Source of the DNA: Pleurodeles waltl
Taxonomy: Eukaryota > Chordata > Amphibia > Caudata > Salamandridae
Direction of reading: 5' to 3'
DNA: 64,000 bases
NCBI RefSeq assembly: GCF_031143425.1
Contig: NC_090447.1
Coordinates: forward strand, 849,901,760 to 849,965,759
Part shown: positions 9,560-20,994 of the stretch, one piece after another
Layout of the letters: each line of letters starts with the position of its first letter
How positions within the stretch are numbered: the stretch's first letter is position 1
Program-made: the position numbers and the translations under genes
The notes under the pieces: generated by a model
Database searches by the model: none
Told to the model about the DNA's origin: nothing
Seen by the model: the letters and a program-made list of their open reading frames with translations, nothing else

Positions 9560-9852
9560 TAAAAATAGCTTAAATGGAGAACCAGAGTGGGCCAAAGAAG
9601 ACCACATGATGTGCAGGAAGGTGTATCTTCCTGCACAAATTCAATCATGTCTGCAAGGCAAATACTCTTGTACCATGGTGCACGGATGCTTGGGATGGCA
9701 CTAGGCACCACATAGTGCACCAGTGCAGCGAGAGGGCTGGAATGCGCCATATGCTTATAAATATGATGCATTCCTGCCCTCTTCATTTCATGCAGAGCAA
9801 CACAAGTTGTCTTGCTGTGTTGCACTGTGTCAAAAATTTATAAATCAGGCCC
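9560..9852 (-). mobile_element. foldback element of the 'caggaaggtg' family
   Basis: Read on the minus strand it begins GGGCCTGATTTATAAATTTT at 9852 and contains TGTGCAGGAAGATACACCTT followed by CCTGCACA, a perfect hairpin-like core near 9609-9640. The same core is seen in the copies at 51734-52433 and 63360-63903, and a related arrangement at 10303-10514. A non-autonomous DNA element is the simplest explanation. Confidence 0.6.
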
Positions 9853-10302
9853 TAATTGTATTAGGGTAGACGATGATGTGTAGGCTTTTCTGGTGCGTAG
9901 AGGGTGAAAAGGGACCAGAAAAGATTATTTCTAACTTGATTTTAATGACTGTCACTCATTATTGTTAGTTATCTGACAAACCAGCAGCTCACAAACATGC
10001 ACCTGACTTCTTCAGAGCCTCAAACCACATCCTTTGTACTACTTTGGGAGGGGGTAGTCATTAGAAGAATAAAATGAGTAGTCATTAGAAGAATAAAACA
10101 GTTACCTATTGCAACATACTCTCTGATGGAAATTGGAGTTTTGCAGATTCCTTATGACCATATTCCCTGCACTCATTGAATTATCTGTTCTATTTTGTTT
10201 TGTATGTTTTAGCTCCTACATTGGACAGCTAAGGCCTTTGAGGGGGTGCAGAAATCTCTATTTAGTACTGATTTCGCCTGATGTTGTGTGCATTAAAGGT
10301 AC
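9853..10302. other. intergenic, one short direct repeat
   Basis: Nothing gene-like. A short duplication, GTAGTCATTAGAAGAATAAA followed by A, occurs at 10052 and again at 10079. Confidence 0.5.
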
Positions 10303-10514
10303 TAAGGGGCATATTTGTTATTATTTCAAACAATGTGGCGCAGCAAGGGAACTTGCTGTGCTGCTTGAATGAAAGGGGAGACCAGACATGTCCATATTTA
10401 TAAAGATATGAATCATTTCTGCTATCTCTTTGTGCTGGTACACTATGTGGGCTTAGCACCAATGCAGGCAGCCTCCACCATAGTGCAAGGGTGTCTGCTT
10501 TAGGGACAGAAGGC
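10303..10514 (+). repeat. foldback-element relic
   Basis: It begins AAGGGGCATATTTGTTATTA and contains GGCGCAGCAAGGGAACTTGC and CATAGTGCAAGGGTGTC, matching the general layout of the foldback family at 9560-9852, 51734-52433 and 63360-63903. It is truncated on the right by the GGCGGTC element at 10518. Confidence 0.45.
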
Positions 10515-10517
10515 ATA

Positions 10518-11521
10518 GGCCCTCATTCTGACCTTGGCGGTCTTTTCGCGAGACCGCCGAGTTACCGCCGCGGTGAAGACCGCCGACCGCGGCGGTATGC
10601 CGCTGTGCGCATTCCGACTGCTGGGAGCGTTCCGCCGGGAAACCGCCAGCAGCCACACTGGCGGCCGGCGGAAAAGTGGAGACTGGTCAACCTCCACCGC
10701 CACGCCAGCAGAACACCGCCCACAGAATTACGACCCACATATCTGTGTGGCGGTCTTCTGTTGGCGGTGTTCTGTTGGCGGTCACCTCCCCATGGCTCCC
10801 GTCGCCTCCCGGAGGACCAACGCACAAGGTAAGTTGACCGTCCGTGAGGGGAGGGGGAGGGGGGGTGTTGTGTGATGTGGGCGTGCATGGGGGTGTGCGT
10901 GTGAGTGTGTAGAGGGGGTGTGTGAGTGCGTGTATGCGGGCGGGGGGGGCTGCTGTGTCTATGGGTAATGTGTGCTGTTCGGCAGGTGCGCATGTCTGCA
11001 TGTATGTGTGTGGGTATGTGTCCCCGTTGTGTATGTATGTGTAGGGGGTGTGTATATGTGCATGTTGGGGGTGTGTGCATGTCGGGGTGCATGTATGTGC
11101 ATGTCGGGGTGGGGGTGGGGAGGGGGTTCGTACCACCTCTGGGGGGTGGCAGGGGGGTGGAGGGTGTGGGGGGAGGACTCGGGTGGGTAGTGGGGGGTGG
11201 GGGAGACCCCTATCAGTGCCAGGGAAGGAATTCCCTGGCCCCGATAGTGCTTACCGCCATGGTTCGCATGGCGGTTCCCGACCGCCAGAAACCGCGGCGG
11301 TAGGCAGGGTCATGATACCGTTGGCGGTCTTGGGACGACCGCCGGGCCGGAGTGCGCAAACTCCAGCCCGGCGGTCATGACCGCCGTGGCGGTCGGAGTG
11401 GGGAAGCGGCGGTCGATCGCGGCGGTGACCGCCGCGGTCAGAATGCCATTTTTCTGACCGCCGGTCTGTTCGCGGTCCGACCGCCGCCTCTCCGCCGACC
11501 GCCAAGGTCAGAATGAGGGCC
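10518..11521. mobile_element. GGCGGTC inverted-repeat element, 1,004 bp
   Basis: The termini are GGCCCTCATTCTGACCTTGG and its exact inverse CCAAGGTCAGAATGAGGGCC, followed inward by CGGTC/GACCG. The flanks are ATA on both sides (10515-10517 and 11522-11524), a 3-bp target duplication as made by PIF/Harbinger elements. The termini resemble those of the long element at 1311-7981. The interior is CpG- and GC-rich with many CCGCC/GGCGG inverted pairs and a central G/T-rich simple repeat (10850-11200, TGTGTGCATG-type). No credible gene: the open frames are by-products of low complexity. Confidence 0.9.
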
Positions 11522-12547
11522 ATAGTCTTTTTTCTATGTCTGCTGCAGTTTGAAATACTCTCTATATCCATTATTAGAAGGGTAAAAAGGTGTTGGCTAA
11601 AGATTATTTGTATGAAATATTAAACAAGGTTATTGTGGTAACAAATCAATTTAAGTCCTAACATACTCTCGTGCATAGAAGGTATAACATGGGACCCTAT
11701 TGTTCTATGTCTTGGTCCTCTAAACAGTATAATGGCAAAAGAGATGAGTTTAGGGGCTCATTGTCAAAACATCTATTCTCTCTACTTGAATCCATTTATG
11801 TTCCATTAAATTAGAGTATTTTTCCAGTTTTGAACTCTCACTGTACCCTTTATAGGTTGTCATTGGTCATTTCTGGGACGAGGCTGTTGTGAAACGCTAA
11901 GGCACAGGATGAGGTGGCGCTGTGGCAGGAGAAATCTGTGGGTGTTCAACAAAGGCACAAGGCATCACGAGTCAGGTAGGATGAAATGCTGTTGCTTGAG
12001 CTGAATTTGTGTAGAAAAACACATGCCCAATATCAGTTAAATAGTCTTGGCCCTTACCAAAGCCTTTACTATCTCCCAGGTTGTTTCTCCTGCAAAATAG
12101 ATTATGGAATTCTTTGTAAAATATTATTTTATAATTATCTTTGCTTTGTCAACCGGTGGTAGTTTTTTTTAGGATACTTTGATTTACTTTCCATTGTGAA
12201 TATTTGATGTAGTTGAGGAGTGTTACAAGAAGGATATTTTTGTTTTGTAGATGTTCTTTATTGTGGCTACTGGTATACAAATATACAAGGACTGAGCATC
12301 ACAATAATGAAAAAGAAAGTGAAAGTGCTCCAGAAATTAGATAATAGCAACTTTCCCAACTATCCCACAACAACCCCTGCTCTTGAGTGGGATACCTTGG
12401 AGAATAACATAAGCATTAATTCCAGAAAGTGGTTGAATTGCTAGCATTCAATCATCATGCCCTGTTGTTTAGACATGTGCACTCCCAGTAGGACCCGCAG
12501 GGGTGTTCTTACAGGAGACTCAAACAGCTCAGTTACCATAGCAGCTC
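11522..12547. other. intergenic, nothing recognised
   Basis: AT-rich with no protein-like frame beyond chance, no inverted ends and no tandem structure that I can see. Confidence 0.5.
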
Positions 12548-12552
12548 ACACT

Positions 12553-15500
12553 TGTAGGAGGCTGGACTGGCTTGTAGGGAGTACCTAGGGGTACTTGCAC
12601 CTTGTACCAGGCCCAGTTATCCCTTATTAGTGTATAGGGTGTCTAGCAGCATAGGCTGATAGATAATGGTAGCTTAGCAGAGCAGCTTAGGCTGAACTAG
12701 GAGACGAGTGAAGCTCCTACAGTACCACTAGTATCACTTGCACAATATCATAAGAAAACACAATACACTGATATACTAAAAATAAAGGTACTTTATTTTT
12801 ATGACAATATGCCAAAGTATCTCAGAGTGTACCCTCAGTGTGTGGATAGCAAATATACACAAGATATATGTACACAATACCAAAATATGCAGTAATAGTA
12901 TTAGAAAACAGTGCAAACAATGTATAGTTACAATAGGATGCAATGGAGACACATAGGGATAGGGGCAACACAAACCATATACTCCAAAAGTGGAATGCGA
13001 ACCACGAATGGACCCCAAACCTATGTGACCTTGTAGAGGGTCGCTGGGACTATTAGAAAATAGTAAGGGTTAGAAAAATAGCCCACCCCAAGACCCTGAA
13101 AAGTGAGTGCAAAGTGCACTAAAGTTCCCCAAAGGACATAGAAGTCATGATAGGGGAATTCTGCAGGAAAGACACAAACCAGCAATGCAACAACGATGGA
13201 TTTCCAGTCGAGGGTACCTGTGGAACAAGGGGACCAAGTCCAAAAGTCACAAGCAAGTCGGAGATGGGCAGATGCCCAGGATATGGCAGCTGTGGGTGCA
13301 AAGGTGCTGCTACTGGACAGTAGAAGTGTAGGTTTCTGCAGGAATGACAAGGGCTAGAGACTTCCCCTTTGGAGGACAGATCCCCCACACCGTGGAGAGT
13401 CATGCAGAAGTGTTTTCCCGCCGAAAGACTGCCAACAAGCCTTGCTAGCTGCAAATCGTGCAGTTAGTGTTTTTGGATGCTGCTGTGGCCCAGGCTGGAC
13501 CAGGATGTCGCCAATTGCGTCAGGGGACAGAGGGGGCGTCGAGCAAGACAAGGAGCCCTCTCAGCAGCAGGCAGAACCCGCAGAAGTGCCAGAAACAGGC
13601 ACTACGAGGATGCGTGAAACAGTGCTCACCCGAAGTCGCACAAAGGAGTCCCACGTTGCCGGAGAACAACTTAGGAGGTCGTGCAATGCAGGTTAGAGTG
13701 CCGTGGACCCAGGCTGGACTGTGCACAAAGGATTTCCGCCGGAAGTGCACGGAGGCCGGAGTAGCTGCAAAAGTCACGGTTCCAAGCAATGCAGTCTGGC
13801 GTGGGGAGGCAAGGACTTACCTCCACCAAACTTGGACTGAAGAGTCACTGGACTGTGGGAGTCACTTGGACAGAGTTGCGGGATTCAAGGGACCTCGCTC
13901 GTTGTGCTGAGAGGAGACCCAGGGTACCGGTGATGCAGTTCTTTGGTGCCTGCGGTTGCAGGGGGACGATTCCGTCGACCCACGGGAAATTTCTTCAGAG
14001 CTTCTAGTGCAGAGAGGAGGCAGACTACCCCCAGAGCATGCACCACCAGGAAAACAGTCGAGAAGGCGGCAGGATCAGCGTTACAAGGTCGCAGTAGTCG
14101 TCTTTGCTACTTTGTTGCAGTTTTGCAGGCTTCCAGCGCGGTCAGCAGTCGATTCCTTGGCAGAAGGTGAAGAGAGAGATGCAGAGGAACTCGGATGAGC
14201 TCTTGCATTCGTTATCTAAGGAAATCCCCAAAGCAGAGACCCTAAATAGCCAGAAAAGAGGGTTTGGCTACTTAGGAGAGAGGATAGGCTAGCAACACCT
14301 GAAGGAGCCTATCAGAAGGAGTCTCTGACGTCACCTGATGGCACTGGCCACTCAGAGCAGTCCAGTGTGCCAGCAGCACCTCTGTTTCCAAGATGGCAGC
14401 GGTCTGGAGCACACTGGAGGAGCTCTGGGCACCTCCCAGGGGAGGTACAGGTCAGGAGAGTGGTCACTCCCCTTTCCTTTGTCCAGTTTCGCGCCAGAGC
14501 AGGGCTAAGGGGTCCCTGCACCGGTGTAGACTGGCTTATGCTGAAATAGGCACCAAATGTGCCCATGAAAGCATTTCCAGAGTCTGGGGGAGGCTACTCC
14601 TCCCCTGCCTTCACACCATTTTCCAAAGGGAGAGGGTGTAACACCCTCTCTCAGAGGAAGTCCTTTGTTCTGCCATCCTGGGCCAGGCCTGGCTGGACCC
14701 CAGGAGGGCAGAAGCCTGTCTGAGGGGTTGGCAGCAGCAGCAGCTGCAGTGAAACCCCAGGAAAGGCAGTTTGGCAGTACCAGGGTCTGTGCTACAGACC
14801 ACTGGGGTCATGGGATTGTGCCAACTATGCCAGGATGGCATAGAGGGGCCAATTCCATGATCATAGACATGTTACATGGCCATATTCGGAGTTACCATTG
14901 TGAAGCTACATATAGGTAGTGACCTATATGTAATGTAGTGCACACGTGTAATGGTGTCCCCGCACTCACAAAGTCCGGGGAATTGGCCCTGAACAATGTG
15001 GGGGCACCTTGGCTAGTGCCAGGGTGCCCTCACACTAAGTAACTTTGCACCTAACCTTTACCAGGTAAAGGTTAGACATATAGGTGACTTATAAGTTACT
15101 TAAGTGCAGTGTAAAATGGCTGTCAAATAACGTGTATGTTATTTCACTCAGGCTGCAGTGGCAGGCCTGTGTAAGAATTGTCAGAGCTCCCTATGGGTGG
15201 CAAAAGAAATGCTGCAGCCCATAGGGATCTCCTGGAACCCCAATACCCTGGGTACCTCAGTACCATATACTAGGGAATTATAAGGGTGTTCCAGTAAGCC
15301 AATGTAAATTGGTAAAATTGGTCACTAGCCTGTTAGTGACAATTTGAAAGAAATGAGAGAGCATAACCACTGAGGTTCTGGTTAGTAGATCCTCAGTGAG
15401 ACAGTTAGGCACCACACAGGGAACACATACATATAGGCCACAAACTTATGAGCACTGGGGTCCTGACTAGCAGGGTCCCAGTGACACATAACAAACATAC

Positions 15501-15639
15501 TGAAAACATAGGGTTTTCACTTTGAGCACTGGGTCCTGGCTAGCAGGATCCCAGTGAGACAGTGAAAACACCCTGACATACACTCACAAACAGGCCAAAA
15601 GTGGGGGTAACAAGACTAGAAAGAGGCTACTTTCTCACA
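12553..15639 (+). mobile_element. probable 3.1-kb solo LTR
   Basis: The unit starts TGTAGGAGGCTGGACTGG and ends GCTACTTTCTCACA (TG...CA) and is flanked by the identical pentamer ACACT at 12548-12552 and 15640-15644. TG...CA ends with a 5-bp duplication are the hallmark of a retroviral or Ty3-like long terminal repeat left alone after recombination. It contains AATAAAGGTACTTTATTTTT near 12781, which includes a polyadenylation hexamer. The open frames inside (for example 13442-13910) look like chance frames in GC-rich DNA. A length above 3 kb is unusual for an LTR; a large terminal-repeat element of another class is the alternative. Orientation is arbitrary. Confidence 0.55.
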
Positions 15640-15644
15640 ACACT

Positions 15645-15957
15645 CTCACATCATCTTCCAACTTATCATCCATCAGGTTTCATGTATATTTCTTCCGCTG
15701 ACGCCCATTCAGAAACATCCCTAGGGCAGTGAGTATATTAATGGGGATTCAGCACTCAACCACTTGATGGCTAAGCAGTGTTTTGCCAAGCTCAAACTCA
15801 ACAGAACAAAGTTCTTAGTAGGCTTTCTATTGGAAGGGGATGGGATCAACCCTAGTATTACTTGCCTCACATCTAATTGTACATGCCATCCAGTGGCCAT
15901 ATTCAAATTATCCAACACCTATCGCCAATAAGGAGTCAAGACTGTACAGGTCCAAAT
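15645..15957 (+). pseudogene. possible non-LTR retrotransposon relic
   Basis: A plus-strand reading around 15745-15925 includes LNHLMAKQCFAKLKLNRTKF followed by LVGFLLEG, which resembles the palm-end segment of CR1/Rex-like reverse transcriptases (W-x-x-x-N-x-LKLN-x-x-KTE-x-L-x-G). It is short, has stops and is interrupted by the element at 15961. This is pattern recognition only. Confidence 0.3.
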
Positions 15958-15960
15958 TAT

Positions 15961-16558
15961 GGCGGTCATTCTGACTTTGGCGGGCGGCGGAGGCCGCCTG
16001 CCAAAGTCCCACCGTCAGAATACCGCTGCGCGGTCAAAAGACCGCCGCGGTAATTCTGAGTTTCCAGCTGGGCTGGCGGGCGACCGCCAGAAGGCCGCCC
16101 GCCAGCCCAGCGGGAAACCCCCTTCCATAAGGATGCCGGCTCCGAATGGAGCCGGCGGAGTGGAAGGGGTGCGACGGGTGCAGTTGCACCCGTCGCGATT
16201 TTCAGTGTCTGCTTGGCAGGCACTGAAAATCTTGGTGGGGCCCTGTTAGGGGGCCCCTGCAGTGCCCATGCCATTGGCATGGGCACTGCAGGGACCCCCA
16301 GGGGCCCCACGACACCCGTTACCGCCAGCCAGGTTCTGGCGGTCAAAACCGCCAGAACCAGGCTGGCGGTAAGGGGGTCGGAATCCTAGGATTCCCTAGG
16401 GCAGCGGGAAACCGGCGGGACACCACCAGTTTCCCGTTTCTGACCGCGGCTGTACTGCCGCGGTCAGAATGCCCATGGATGCACCGCCAGCCTGTTGGCG
16501 GTGCATCCGCGGTCCCCGGCCCTGGCGGTAGTCAACCGCCAGGGTCAGAATGACCGCC
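15961..16558. mobile_element. GGCGGTC inverted-repeat element, 598 bp
   Basis: The termini GGCGGTCATTCTGACTTTGG and CCAGGGTCAGAATGACCGCC are inverse of each other with one or two mismatches. TAT flanks both sides (15958-15960, 16559-16561), a 3-bp duplication. The inside is a set of nested inverted pairs, for example CTGCAGTGCCCATGCCATTG against its inverse at 16256-16292, and CTTCCATAAGGATGCCGGCT. It is closely similar to the element at 50489-50981. Non-coding. Confidence 0.9.
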
Positions 16559-16561
16559 TAT

Positions 16562-17104
16562 ATGTTTAAAGTCTGGTATTGGGTGGCTGCATCACGGACA
16601 GGCCTCTGATCGATCCAGGTCCAAATTATACTATAATTGTATTTACATAGTGCTTACTACTCGTGACGAGGCGTTGAAGCACTTTTTGGTGAGTAGCACA
16701 CTACTCCAGAACCCAAAACGATTAGTGGTGGATTAGTATACAAAATTAGTATAGTATTAGTATAGGGTGGTATGAGTTTATTGGAGAGGAGGACATGTGA
16801 GTTTGTTAGTAGGATTGAATAGAATAATGGAAGAAAGTATCCAGAGGTGTTAATTGGGAGATCATAGTAGTAAGATGAGGTTTGGAATGAGTCAAAGGTG
16901 AGACACACACAGAAGAATTTAGTAGGGTTGCTTGGGAGAACATAGTAGTGAACTGAGGTTGGGGTGAGCCAGAAGGGGTAGAGTTGGGAAGAGTCTAGTA
17001 ATTGTTATTTTGGAGATGATAGTAGTAGAATAGGTTTAGGATGAGTCAGAGAGTAGAGTTAGAGGACATATTGATAGAGGTATAGGATGATGTTGAGACA
17101 CAGT
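16562..17104. repeat. probable short dispersed repeat and AG-rich tract
   Basis: At 16636-16690 the motif GTATTTACATAGTGCTTACT, followed by ACTCGTGACGAGGCGTTGAA, contains a small palindrome (CTCGTGACGAG) and looks like a dispersed 3' end rather than unique DNA. From about 16720 to 17100 it is a purine-rich, weakly periodic sequence (GGAGATCATAGTAGTAAGAT, GGAGAACATAGTAGTGAACT, GGAGATGATAGTAGTAGAAT), about 70 bases apart. No gene. Confidence 0.4.
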
Positions 17105-17579
17105 TAAGCTTTCAGGAGAGCCATTTCTGCCCATATTTTCTTCTATAACTTTTTCTAGCTATGGCAGATTTTTTAAAGCAATATACCGTTTCGTCTGCTG
17201 GACTCTTCTGGTTGCGGGGATATTCAGGGCTTGTAGGTTCATCAAGAACCCTAGGTACCTAGAGCCAATAAAGGAACTTCACCTTGCAATGGGTTTTCAT
17301 ACCGGTTATACAGCAATACATGTGGTAAAATATAAAGAGTGAGAAATAGGTATCTAGGAAACCTTTGTATTACCGAAATGGGCAGAAGATAAGGTGTTGA
17401 GAAGCAGTGGTCATTTGCACATCTCTGAATTGCGGGGTCCCCATATTAGCATATGAGTTACAGGGCATTTCTCAAATAGTTGTCTTTTTACACACTGTCT
17501 TACATTTGGAAGGAAACAATGAGGAGAAAGACAAGGGACAATAACACGTGTTCTTCTATCCTGTGTTCCCCCAAGTCTC

Positions 17580-19080
17580 CCGATAAAAAACATGGACACA
17601 TCACACTTTTACATTGAAGTCTGATGTGTTTTTTGGAAAGTGCCTAGTTGTGGATTTTGTCCTCTAGCTCAGCCGGCACCTAGGGAAACCTACCAAACCT
17701 ATGCATTTTTTAAAACTAGACACCTAGGGGAATTCAGAATGGGGTGATGTGTGGGGCTCTCACTAGGTTCTGTTACCCACAATCCTTTGCAAACCTCACA
17801 ATTTGGCAAAAAAAACAATTTTTCCTCACCTTTCGGTGATCTAAAGCTCTGGAATCTGAGATGAGCTTTACATTTTCTTCCACCCAGCATTCCCACAAGT
17901 CTCCTGATAAAAAGGAAACCTCACTTGTGTTGGTAGGCCTAGTGCCCGTGACAGGAAACAACCCAAAACGCAACATGGACACATACATTTTTTACATTGA
18001 CACTTGACGTGTTTTTTGGAAAGTACCGAGCTGCGGATTTGGTCTCTAGCTCAGCCGGCACCTAGGAAAACCTACCAAACCTGTGCATTTTTTAAAAGTA
18101 GTCACCTAGGGGAGCCCAGGATGGGGCAACTTGTGGCACTTTCACCAGGTTCTGTTACCCAGAATCCTTTGCAAACCTCAAAATGTGGCAACAAAAACAC
18201 TTGTTCTTCACATTTCGGTAATAGAAAGTTCTGGGATCAGAAAGGAGCCACAAATTTCCTTCCACCCAGCATTCCCCCAAGTCTCCTGATAAAAATGGAA
18301 CCTCACTTGTGTGGGTAGGCCTAGTGCACGCAATGAAAATGCCTCAAAACACAACATGGACACATCACATTTTCCCAAAGAAAACTGACCTGTTTTTTTC
18401 AAAGTGCCTAGCTGTGGATTTGGGACCCTAGCTCATCCGACACCTATGAAAACCTAGCAAACCTGGACATTTCGGAAAACTAGACACCTAGGGAATCCCA
18501 AGATGGGGTAACTTGTGACGCTCCCACCAGGTTTTGTTACCCAGAATCCTTAGCAAACCTCACAATATGGCAAATAAAAGCTTTTTCCTCACATTTCGGT
18601 GCTGCAAAGTTCTGGAATCTGCGGGGAGCCACAAACTTCCATCTACCCAGCATTCCCTCATATCTCTTGATAAAAATAGTACCCTAGTGCCGGTGATAGG
18701 AAATGCCCCAAAACACTATGTGAACACATCCAAATGACCAAATACAAAACTACCTGATTTTGCGGGGGGGACCTGCATTTTAGTCCTAGGATCAGCAGCC
18801 ATCTTGGGAAAACCAACTAACCTAGACATTTCTGAAAACTAGACACCGAAGGAGTTCATGGAGGTGTGACTTGCGTGGATCCACCAGTGTTTTCTTACCC
18901 AAAATCCCCAGCAAACTTCAAATTTAGCTAAAAAATCTAATTTTCCCCACATTTCTGTGTGGGACACCGCACCTGCACAAATTTCCTACCACCCATCGTT
19001 CCCCTCAGTGTCCTGATGAAAATGATACCTCACTTGTGCAGGTGGGCCAAGTGCCTGTTACAGGGAAGAGCCAAAAACAT
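17580..19080 (+). repeat. ~382-bp tandem repeat, about four units
   Basis: The anchor CCTACCAAACCT and its variants occur at 17689, 18071, 18453 and about 18813, giving periods of 382, 382 and 360. Each unit contains CACCCAGCATTCCC, CAGAATCCTTTGCAAACC and AGGCCTAGTGCCCGTGACAG. The fourth unit is more diverged. The same unit occurs in the opposite orientation at 54565-55640. Confidence 0.9.
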
Positions 19081-19640
19081 GCTGAAATTGAGGGGGGCAC
19101 CAAAGCAGGTCCAAAAGGGCAGATTGGAAAAAATCATTTTAAGGCTGACAAGTGGGGCAGGAATTTTATTGGTATAGATGCAACAATATTGGGTGGTAGG
19201 AATTTTGTGGATTCCTGCAGATTCCGTAAGGTTCCATCACAAAAATGTGAGAACAATGTGTGATTTCAAGCAAAGTTGGAGGTTTCCAGGCTATTGTGGG
19301 TAGGAAAATGGTGTGGGTGCATGTGAAGCACACCACCCTGGACTCACCCAGATGTTTATTTTCCAGATGTGTTTAGGTCTCGTAGATGTTTCTACATGGC
19401 AGTGTCCCAAATTCCAAAAAGTGCAACCCTCACCATTCCAAGTGGGACAATTTTGAGAATTAGACTAGCTCTCATGGACCAAATGTAAAACCAAAACCCA
19501 AAATAATCAAATGCCCTCTTGCTTGCCGTTGGGATAAGATCTTTTAGTGTGGGGGGAGAGCTAAAAGACTTACTGACTCCAGTTAGGGAGGGGGCATAAC
19601 CATGCCCATACTGGTTGGTAGCCACCACCCTACTATCTTT
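19081..19640 (+). other. spacer inside the piggyBac-like element
   Basis: Lies between the tandem array and the hairpin block. It carries AATTTTATTGGTATAGATGC and AATTTTGTGGATTCCTGCAG, but no repeat period and no protein-like frame. Confidence 0.4.
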
Positions 19641-20260
19641 TTTAATTCCCTGGAATCCAGTAGGCTTTCTGCTCCCCCAGAGAGTGTATCAGGGTAATTG
19701 CCCTATCTGTCCACCGGTGGGCAGAACACCTTTGTCCCCATTTATTTGGGGTGGGGGTATTGCCATACCCCCACCCTCTTTTTATGAAAAAAATTATTTC
19801 CTGGTGTCTGGGGGGCTTTCTGCCCTCCTTGGGGGCAGATGGGCGCAACAAAAATAGGCTGAACTGCCCCCAAGGAGGGCAGAAATGGCCTCCTTAATGT
19901 GCCCCCATGGGGAGCAACCCTTGCCCAAGGGGCTTCCCCTCCAAACAAAACACACACACACCAATCCCTGGTACCTAATTTGTTTTTGCCCCCTCCTGGG
20001 GGCAGATCGGCCTAATGGAAATAGGCCGATCTGACCCCAAGGGGGGCAGAAATTGCCCACAATAAATTTGCCCTCCAGGGGAGCGACCCTTGCCTAAGGG
20101 GTCGCTCCCCTTGCTTGAAACTGACATAAAAATAAAAAAATCCCTGAGAAAACTAGGCCGATCTGTGCCAAAGGGGGGCAAAAATGGCCTTAAAACAATC
20201 CCCCCCACAGGGGAGTGACCCTTCCCTAAATGGTCGCTCCCCACTTGTAAAAAAAGTAAA
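19641..20260 (+). repeat. hairpin-rich quasi-tandem block
   Basis: Three or four imperfect units of roughly 150-190 bases, each with GGGGGCAGAAATGGCC-like and GGGGAGCGACCCTTGCC-like sequence. Strong palindromes include CAGATCGGCCTAATGG against ATAGGCCGATCTG (20003-20033) and GGGGAGCGACCCTT against AAGGGGTCGCTCCCC (about 20078-20112). Non-coding; it probably extrudes hairpins. Confidence 0.75.
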
Positions 20261-20583
20261 AAAATAAATATATATATATATCCTTGGTGTCCGATTCTCC
20301 TTCCATCCCTGCCCAGGAGAGGCGGGTGAGAGGCCCAGGGAGAGAGCGCTATGGCTCCCCCTGTGGGCTGGTACCAGGGCTTAATGGTTACGTCCGTGGC
20401 ACCCCAGCGCTGCGCCACCGGACGTAACCATTATGTCTCTGGGGCCGAAGGGTTTAAGATAATATTTACCTATTGTGATAGATAAAATAAAAACAGATAT
20501 AAGTGCATCTAATCAAACAACTTATATAGAAACTAAGCAATGACCTATGAACATGCTAAGTGTAGAATAATAAGAATAATATA

Positions 20584-20586
20584 CAC

Positions 20587-20661
<75 letters not shown>

Positions 20662-20662
20662 C
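20584..20662. repeat. (AT)n microsatellite
   Basis: A near-perfect run of AT/TATA dinucleotides with occasional GTAT and ACAT interruptions. Confidence 0.95.
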
Positions 20663-20936
20663 ACATAGAGACATAAAAAATGTTATTTGTAAGAAGTTTG
20701 TTTTTGGTTAGTCCTTTGTTTATGTTGTCATTGGAGTTGTGAGAGAACGTAGATGGTGGTGGTAATTAAAATAGCAATGAAAGTGGACATTTGTATTAAC
20801 CTGTGAACAAGGAGCGGAGGCTCCGAAACGCGTAAGGTTCAGTGTTTGAATAAACATGCTGGTGTTCAAATAGTCTTGGCGCATTGTGTTGTCTAACGCA
20901 GAAAGGCATCGCGTTTCCAGGCATCGCAGTGTTTTT
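20663..20936. other. short spacer with a 'gaaacgcg' motif
   Basis: It contains GGAGCGGAGGCTCCGAAACG followed by CGTAAGG at about 20811-20838, where GGAGCG/CGGAGGCTCC form a small stem. An AATAAA lies at 20850. It looks like the 3' end of a dispersed element of unknown class. Confidence 0.35.
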
Positions 20937-20949
20937 GGATATATATATA

Positions 20950-20994
<45 letters not shown>

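Larger units (their letters stand above)
17105..20460 (+). mobile_element. piggyBac-like non-autonomous element with tandem repeats
   Basis: The right end reads CCAGAGACATAATGG-type sequence in reverse: ...ATTATGTCTCTGGGGCCGAA followed by GGGTTTAA at about 20450-20456. A CCGAAGGG...TTAA end is what piggyBac-type elements (CCCTTCG/CCCTTTG ends, TTAA target) show. The same family in the other orientation ends at 56640 with GCAGCGAAGGGGTTAA. Internally there is a run of ~382-bp units (17580-19080) and a set of short hairpins (19640-20260). The left end is missing; the sequence simply starts to match the 55900-56150 copy near 17105. No transposase is present. Confidence 0.5.

Noticed and set aside
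10562..11303. His/Thr/Pro- and Val/Cys/Gly-rich open frames in the GGCGGTC element
   Set aside because: They arise from G/T simple repeats on both strands and have no protein-like features.
13442..14641. Series of open frames in the 12553-15639 repeat that might be a gene
   Set aside because: They overlap in all frames and on both strands in GC-rich DNA, without motif or splice logic.
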